A stretch of DNA of 64,000 bases. It comes from Cytophagales bacterium. Lineage in GTDB: Bacteria; Bacteroidota; Bacteroidia; Cytophagales; Thermoflexibacteraceae. The DNA lies in assembly GCA_013299115.1 (NCBI GenBank), contig JAAFKA010000013.1, positions 78,170 to 142,169 on the forward strand. The letters run 5' to 3'. This document shows, one piece after another, positions 59,288 to 64,000 of the stretch (the stretch's first letter is position 1; each line of letters opens with the position of its first letter). Under the pieces are notes generated by a model that was not told where the DNA came from, searched no databases, and saw only the letters and a program-made list of their open reading frames with translations. The translations under genes were made by a program, and so were the position numbers.

Positions 59288-60763
59288 ATGACTTTAATTG
59301 TTTTATCGGCTATTTTGGTTTCCATCATTGTCTATCTTGGGGTAGGCTTTTATCTTGGGCGAAATACCAAATCTGTTGGCGATATGCTGCCCATGATGGC
59401 AGGGCAACAGGCACAAGTAGCCAATTCTAACGAATTTTCGGCTTCTACCGTTGCCACTACCATTTCTTTGGCTACTGTTGTGGTAGCTTTTTTTGAACTG
59501 TCGGCAGGTTTAGGCACTTGGCTGCTTTGGTGTGTTGTTACCACCTCGTTGGGTTTGTTTGTGATGCGAATTTTTGCACGCAAAATCTGGGACAGAATGG
59601 CAACTTACGAAAACCGTCCTTCTATTCACGAGTTTTTAGAAAAAGAATACCAATCAAGCAGCGTGGGGCTTATAGCCTCTGTTTTCACGTCTATTGGTTA
59701 TCTTACAGCTTTTGCAACAGAATTGACAGTCGGCAGTCGGTTTTTGGCAGGTTTGTTGCCCGAAATTCCGCAGTGGGCAGCCGTTTTAATTGTTTCTGTG
59801 GTTGGTTTTATCTATACGAGTGCTGGTGGATTTCGTTCTGTTGTCGTTACAGATAGAATACAAATGTGGTCTATTTGGTTGCTAATTGGTTCATTATCAG
59901 CGTATTATGTCTATTTTGCAGTGGGCAATGGAGGTATTGCGGTTAATATTGCAAAAGTTCCTGCCCCTGTCTTAGATTTTTCTTGGCGTGAAGGTTTGGG
60001 AAGTTTTTTGATAGGTATTTTTATTATGAATGTGGCAATGTATCTGCCAAATATGTCATTATGGCAGCGTATTGCAGGTAGCCAAAAGCCCGAAGTAGTT
60101 GTAAATGGGCTTTGGGGTGCTACATTGAGTTCTGCTTTAGCTTGGGGAATGTTTGTGGTTTTGGCTTGTTTTGCCTTGATGATAGTGCAACCCGCAGCAG
60201 GACAAAATTTATTGACAGAATTGCTCATAGCAGTAGAAAAAGAAAGTGTAATTGGCAAAGTAGTTTTGTTTTGTGTAACATTAGGCTTATATGGGGCAAT
60301 GTTGAGTACAGCCAGCACACAACTCATTGCTGTTTCTCACACCATTTATGAAGATATTATCGCAAAATTTCGCAGCCAAAGCCTTACAGACAGACTAAAA
60401 TCAGGTTCAGAATTGCGTTTGAGCCGAATTATTTTAATTACTGCAGCCATTGTGGCTACGGTTTTGGTAGAAGTTTTAAGGTATTTAGGGTTTTCGGTTG
60501 CCGATTTAGCTTTCGCAATCTATGGCAGCAGTTTAGCTTTATTGCCAGCCTTACTCCTTTCTTTGTATTTGCCCAGAGAACAGCTAAAAGGCTTGAAAGT
60601 TTGGGCTAATTCTTCTGTTACCATTGGTTTTGTGTTGGCTTGGGTTTCGGCTATTGTCGGCAGAAGTATTGGCGATGGAAATTTGGTGTTTCTTGCCCCT
60701 GTGGTGGGTACGGTGGTGGCTTTCGTGATAATGGCGGTGGGGTATGTGGTGAATAAGAAGTAA
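59288..60763 (+). CDS. Sodium:solute symporter (SSS family)
   Basis: A 491-aa inner-membrane transporter with about 13 hydrophobic helices and normal family length. SSS features: GVGFYLGRNTKSVGDMLPMMAG at the start, the early NSNEFSASTVATTISLATVVVAF region, and VVGFIYTSAGGFRSVVVTDRIQMW, the typical sodium-symporter signature. The later LYGAMLSTASTQLIAVSHTIYEDI is also characteristic. The substrate is unknown. It lies downstream of the CDPS gene behind a repeat element; transport of a cyclodipeptide or its precursor amino acid is possible but only suggested by position. Confidence 0.92.
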   Translation: MTLIVLSAILVSIIVYLGVGFYLGRNTKSVGDMLPMMAGQQAQVANSNEFSASTVATTISLATVVVAFFELSAGLGTWLLWCVVTTSLGLFVMRIFARKIWDRMATYENRPSIHEFLEKEYQSSSVGLIASVFTSIGYLTAFATELTVGSRFLAGLLPEIPQWAAVLIVSVVGFIYTSAGGFRSVVVTDRIQMWSIWLLIGSLSAYYVYFAVGNGGIAVNIAKVPAPVLDFSWREGLGSFLIGIFIMNVAMYLPNMSLWQRIAGSQKPEVVVNGLWGATLSSALAWGMFVVLACFALMIVQPAAGQNLLTELLIAVEKESVIGKVVLFCVTLGLYGAMLSTASTQLIAVSHTIYEDIIAKFRSQSLTDRLKSGSELRLSRIILITAAIVATVLVEVLRYLGFSVADLAFAIYGSSLALLPALLLSLYLPREQLKGLKVWANSSVTIGFVLAWVSAIVGRSIGDGNLVFLAPVVGTVVAFVIMAVGYVVNKK

Positions 60764-60801
60764 TATAAAGTAAGACTAAACTTCATTGGCATTAAATTTC
60801 T

Positions 60802-60883
60802 GGTAGTGCTACAAATCATGGGGCTAAAATTGGTTTGGGTATACACAAATGAATGTTTCAGCCCCATGATTTGTAACACTACC
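60802..60883. mobile_element. GGTAGTGCCACA family, complete diverged copy 4
   Basis: An 82-bp element with 24-bp inverted ends (starting GGTAGTGCTACAAATCATGG, 60802; ending ACACTACC, 60883), 23 of 24 bases matching. The core differs from copies 1 and 3. Confidence 0.75.
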
Positions 60884-61008
60884 AAATTTCTCAAAAAATA
60901 TTAGTGCTAAAGAGTTTCAGTATTACTTGTGTAACACTAAAAACTTCAACCTTTTTTGTATAACCTCATCTTTTTCTTTAGCGGAGGGGAAAATGGCGAT
61001 AAAGTAAA

Positions 61009-61111
61009 GGTAGTGCCACAAATGTAATGCTGCAAGTAGGTTAGAAGTAATATTTCTCAAAAAAATGTTACTTCCGAGCATTGTTCTGAACATTACATCT
61101 GCTGCACTATC
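61009..61111. mobile_element. GGTAGTGCCACA family, copy 5
   Basis: About 103 bp. The left end GGTAGTGCCACAAATGTAAT starts at 61009; the right end CATTACATCTGCTGCACTAT is an imperfect inverted match. An inner GAAGTAATATTTCT/AAATGTTACTTC hairpin is present. With copy 4 it fills the 480-base gap before the T9SS gene. Confidence 0.65.
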
Positions 61112-61175
61112 AGATAATTTTTTTGCAAAAATGCAATCCAAAAGGCTATTTTATTGCAAATAATCAAAAAAAAAT

Positions 61176-61183
61176 TTACATTT
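61176..61183 (+). promoter_or_regulatory. Possible -7 element for the T9SS gene at 61244
   Basis: TACATTTG matches TAnnTTTG; an ATTG at 61152-61155 lies 20 bases upstream, one mismatch from the TTTG -33 box. Confidence 0.45.
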
Positions 61184-61243
61184 GTTGTAAGTCATTGCTT
61201 TTGCACAACTCACTTCTTCTATTGACAATAATGAACAATACAA

Positions 61244-62447
61244 ATGAAAAATTTATTCAGCTACGCTTGTTTGGGCATACTTGTATGGTGGAGTAGCTCT
61301 CTATTTGCCCAAAGTTGCCCGCCTTCTTTTCCTGCTGCTCCTTCCTGCACAGCTGCCTGCGGAGGTACGGCTGCCAATAATGATAACGTAGGGGCAGGTT
61401 CTGTCCGTTGTCGAAGTACAAATGGCACTTTTGGCACTTACGAATTAAGTGGAGGTACACTATTGGTATCGGGAGGCACATTGACTATCAACAACTTTGA
61501 TATTTCTAACGCAGCCAGCACCATTATTGTAACAGGCGGCACACTCAATATCAACTGGCGAAACCTCAATAGTTTGGGCAACTTGCGGGTGTGTGGAGGA
61601 ACTGTCAATATTGTATCTGGTTCTAACTATAACAATGGCTTTAACTTTGATGTGGCTTCGGGGGCTACCTTAAATTTCTCTACTACTTTCAATGCCAATG
61701 GCAACATGACGATTACTAATCGAGGCAGCGTAAATTTGAATGGAAACGGTGCTTATCAAATCAATAACAATGGCAATGCCATCAACAATTTAGGCACTAT
61801 TATAGGCACAAATGCTGATTTAAGGTTGGGAAACGCCATCGGGGGGTAGTGGAGGAGGTACAGGTTCGGCTACCCTAAGCTGTGTGGCTTGCCCTGTGAT
61901 TTTGCCTGTGTTTTGGCTTTCTTTTGGGGCTTTTTCCTCTGCCAACGCCATTCGTTTGGAGTGGAAAACCAACCAAGAGCAAAATAATTCGCACTTTGTA
62001 GTAGAGCATAGCACCAACGGACAAGATTTTTTGCCCCTTGCAAAAATTACTGCCAATAATTTGCCTACACTCAACACCTACACCTATACGCACACGAACT
62101 TTGCCAATGCGTACAACTACTACCGCATAAAGCAAGTGGACACCAACGGCACTTTTTCTTATTCTCAACTTGTAGCAGTCAATCGCAGCAAAGGACAAGC
62201 CAACGAATTGCTAAGGCTATTTCCTAATCCTGCCTCCCAAGAATTGTATCTTACGTTTGCCAATAACAGCACAGAAAGCACAGAGATTGAACTCATAGAT
62301 TTGTTGGGAATTACCCAAAAAACCTATCTTTTGGAAACTTTGCCTACAAACTTAACTCTTGTTTTGCCTGTATTGTCCGCAGGAGTTTATCTGTTGCAAA
62401 TTACCAACAAAGATTTTGTAGCAAAACAAAAGGTGGTGATAAAGTAA
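61244..62447 (+). pseudogene. T9SS-secreted protein gene with a frameshift at a G-tract
   Basis: Two frames form one ~400-aa protein. The first (61244-61849) has a signal peptide (LGILVWWSSSLFAQ), Cys-rich start and a beta-solenoid-like stretch of Gly/Asn/Thr-rich repeats (GGTLLVSGGTLTINNF, GGTLNINWRNL). The second (to 62447) begins with a Gly/Ser linker, then a cell-surface domain (AIRLEWKTNQEQNNSHFVVEHS) and a type A sorting domain (LFPNPASQELYLTF to AKQKVVIK). The break is at six G (61841-61846); five would keep one frame through GSGGGTGS. This may be phase variation, decay or a sequencing error. It is convergent with the AAA/PD-(D/E)XK gene. Confidence 0.82.
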
Positions 62448-62453
62448 ACAACA

Positions 62454-63995
62454 TTATTTCCACTTTTCCACCTCGTACTCCCCAATAGTTTTGTCTTTGC
62501 ACACCACCCCAATCAAAAAAACTGCCTTACTTGTGCCTTCATACTGTTGGTAATATTTTTGGTCGTGGATTTGCTGCATTGCTTCTTTTAGTGTGCCATT
62601 AACTTTAAATTCTAAGATAAAAATGCTGTCTTGGGTCGTTACTACTACATCAATTCTCCCTTCGCTTACGCTGGGTTCTGCCTGCGTATAGTAGCCCATG
62701 AGCCTGAAAGTCAAGAAGATAATGGCGTGGTAATATTTTTCTTGACGAGCCTCAAAAATTTGATAAGGAATAGAACCCAACAAACCATTTAAAAGTTTGA
62801 AAAGTTGGGCAAAGTCATGTTTTTGCAAAGCCCTATACAAATCCCTAATCAACGGTTGTATGCTTTGTTTGGTTTGACTGAACTCTGCTAACAAATAATT
62901 CAACATAGAGTTCCGCACCTCTTGGTTGGGGTAGGTCAGCGTATAAATTTCCTCATCTTTTTCCTTAATTGTCAGGTAGCCTGTTTGGAACAACAAGGTA
63001 ACATCTTTGATTGCCCCCAATTTAAAAGCACCTAAATCTGCTGCACTCACTACTAAATCCTCAATATTATATTTCCATTCTTGGCTCAATAGTTCCACCA
63101 AAAACGTAGGCGTGGCTGTTTCAAACCAATAATTATCAAATTCGGCATATTTTAAAAACATGAGGAGGGAAGTTGGATTATACACCTTGTCTTTGCCATT
63201 CCACGAATAGCCGTTGTACCACAACCTCATTTTCTCCACAGTTGCCTCATAGGTGGTATTATTTTCTTGGGCTATTTCTACTAATCGACTGCCAAAATAG
63301 TGGATAATTTCAGTTTCAGTATAGCCCAGCAAAGTAGCATATTTGGATTTGAGGGTAATGTCTTCTAATTGGTTGAGGTCAGAAAATAGCGAAACCTTGC
63401 TAAACTTTGCTACGCCAGTGATAAAAACAAATTTCAGGTAAGGGTCAAGTTCTTTGAGTGGAGAGTAGAAACTACGCAGCCAATTTTTGTTTTCTTCGGC
63501 AATAGCTAAATCTTTTTTGCCCAAATATTCATTGACAGGTTTGTCGTATTCGTCCACCAAAAAAACCACTTTTTGTTGGTGCTTGTCGTGTAATTTTTTT
63601 ACCAATTCTGTAATTTTACTCGAAATACTGTTTTCAGTTAGTACAATGCCATGTTCATTGGCTTGTTGTTGCAATTTGCTATGAATATCTTTTTGCAGCC
63701 CAATTTCTTTGAAACCTCCCTGAATAAAACTAAAATGCAGCACAGGATAATTGTAGTCTGCCCAATTCAATTTGTCTGCTATCCACAATCCTTCAAACAG
63801 TTCCTTTTTACCCTGAAACAAATATTTGAGGGTACTCAATAGCAAAGACTTCCCAAAACGGCGAGGGTGAGCATAGAAGTAGCAATGATATTGCAATAAA
63901 TCATAAATCAATGCTGTTTTGTCCACGTAGGTACATTTTTCTGTACGCAGTTTGGCAAAATCTTGAATACCGAGAGAATATTTAATAGGCTGCAT
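62454..63995 (-). CDS. AAA-ATPase-like protein with C-terminal PD-(D/E)XK nuclease domain, second copy
   Basis: A 513-aa paralogue of the protein at 47746. Same layout: KCTYVDKTALIYDLL, nucleotide loop AHPRRFGKSLLLSTL, Walker B-like VVFLVDEYDKPV, TGVAKFSKVSLFSDLNQLEDITL, the RLWYNGYSW segment, and a C-terminal PD-(D/E)XK-like core with GRIDVVV and ILEFKVN. The start is 5 bases from the right edge of the window; the frame is complete as given. The two copies are clearly diverged, so this is an old family expansion rather than recent transposition. Function is unproven. Confidence 0.87.
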   Translation of the reverse strand: MQPIKYSLGIQDFAKLRTEKCTYVDKTALIYDLLQYHCYFYAHPRRFGKSLLLSTLKYLFQGKKELFEGLWIADKLNWADYNYPVLHFSFIQGGFKEIGLQKDIHSKLQQQANEHGIVLTENSISSKITELVKKLHDKHQQKVVFLVDEYDKPVNEYLGKKDLAIAEENKNWLRSFYSPLKELDPYLKFVFITGVAKFSKVSLFSDLNQLEDITLKSKYATLLGYTETEIIHYFGSRLVEIAQENNTTYEATVEKMRLWYNGYSWNGKDKVYNPTSLLMFLKYAEFDNYWFETATPTFLVELLSQEWKYNIEDLVVSAADLGAFKLGAIKDVTLLFQTGYLTIKEKDEEIYTLTYPNQEVRNSMLNYLLAEFSQTKQSIQPLIRDLYRALQKHDFAQLFKLLNGLLGSIPYQIFEARQEKYYHAIIFLTFRLMGYYTQAEPSVSEGRIDVVVTTQDSIFILEFKVNGTLKEAMQQIHDQKYYQQYEGTSKAVFLIGVVCKDKTIGEYEVEKWK

Positions 63996-64000
63996 CTGAG

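Noticed and set aside
1..64000. tRNA or rRNA genes and riboswitches
   Set aside because: Intergenic stretches were scanned for the TTCGA-type T-loop, rRNA core sequences and common riboswitch patterns (including upstream of pnuC, the PTPS gene and purA); none was convincing.

Overview
This 64 kb window comes from a low-GC member of the Bacteroidota, probably Cytophagales-like. The signs are two proteins with type IX secretion (T9SS) C-terminal sorting domains, a PID-CTERM-like tail, many Bacteroidota-type lipoproteins, starts without Shine-Dalgarno sequences, and a textbook Bacteroidota promoter (TTTG, 19 bases, TAnnTTTG) in front of rpsL. No rRNA, tRNA, CRISPR array or complete IS element was seen. 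Everything here is read by eye. Family names are my recognition of sequence patterns, not search results.

Layout. 1-3.5 kb: end of a type IIG-like methyltransferase, an HxlR regulator divergent from a YCII-like gene, a glycosyltransferase, and rpsL standing alone. 3.5-10.2 kb: a pterin pair (folE and a PTPS homologue, overlapping), a 27-bp tandem repeat, a thioredoxin-like protein, a lipase-like lipoprotein, an Rpn-type nuclease and dnaG. 10.4-24 kb: mostly housekeeping (tail-specific protease, pnuC, nnr, DUF58 protein, cdd, frr, purA) with two related lipoproteins. 24-27.7 kb: a tightly overlapping three-gene operon (DUF262 protein with an extra N-terminal domain, AAA ATPase with DUF3696-like end, unknown protein) set between purA and sucC. 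This is the best candidate for an undescribed defence system. 27.9-37 kb: sucC, pdhA, a second Rpn-type nuclease, a VOC protein, a 201-bp nested palindrome, a DUF2306-like membrane protein plus Fic protein bracketed by direct repeats, then aldo/keto reductase, SDR and threonine dehydrogenase. 37-44.6 kb: an operon of YHYH-domain lipoprotein, His-rich MORN-like lipoprotein and SCO protein, then a small cytochrome b5, a membrane protein, rsgA and nfeD. 44.8-54.5 kb: a secreted TPR-CHAT protein, an AAA/PD-(D/E)XK protein, and a surface cluster (IPT-like lipoprotein, PID-CTERM-like peptide, 1224-aa T9SS protein). 54.9-60.8 kb: a second candidate system: a frameshifted Asp/Glu racemase, an HTH protein, a tRNA-dependent cyclodipeptide synthase (CDPS) and a sodium:solute symporter, separated by three copies of a ~100-bp inverted-repeat element that form the ends of the genes. 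61.2-64 kb: a frameshifted T9SS protein and a second AAA/PD-(D/E)XK protein.

A theme throughout is the density of small palindromic elements. At least two dispersed families with terminal inverted repeats occur: the CGGACTTTAGTCCG family (3 complete copies) and the GGTAGTGCCACA family (5 copies). Several unique 89-201 bp nested palindromes and many terminator-like hairpins are also present. Some lie inside coding sequence or supply stop codons.
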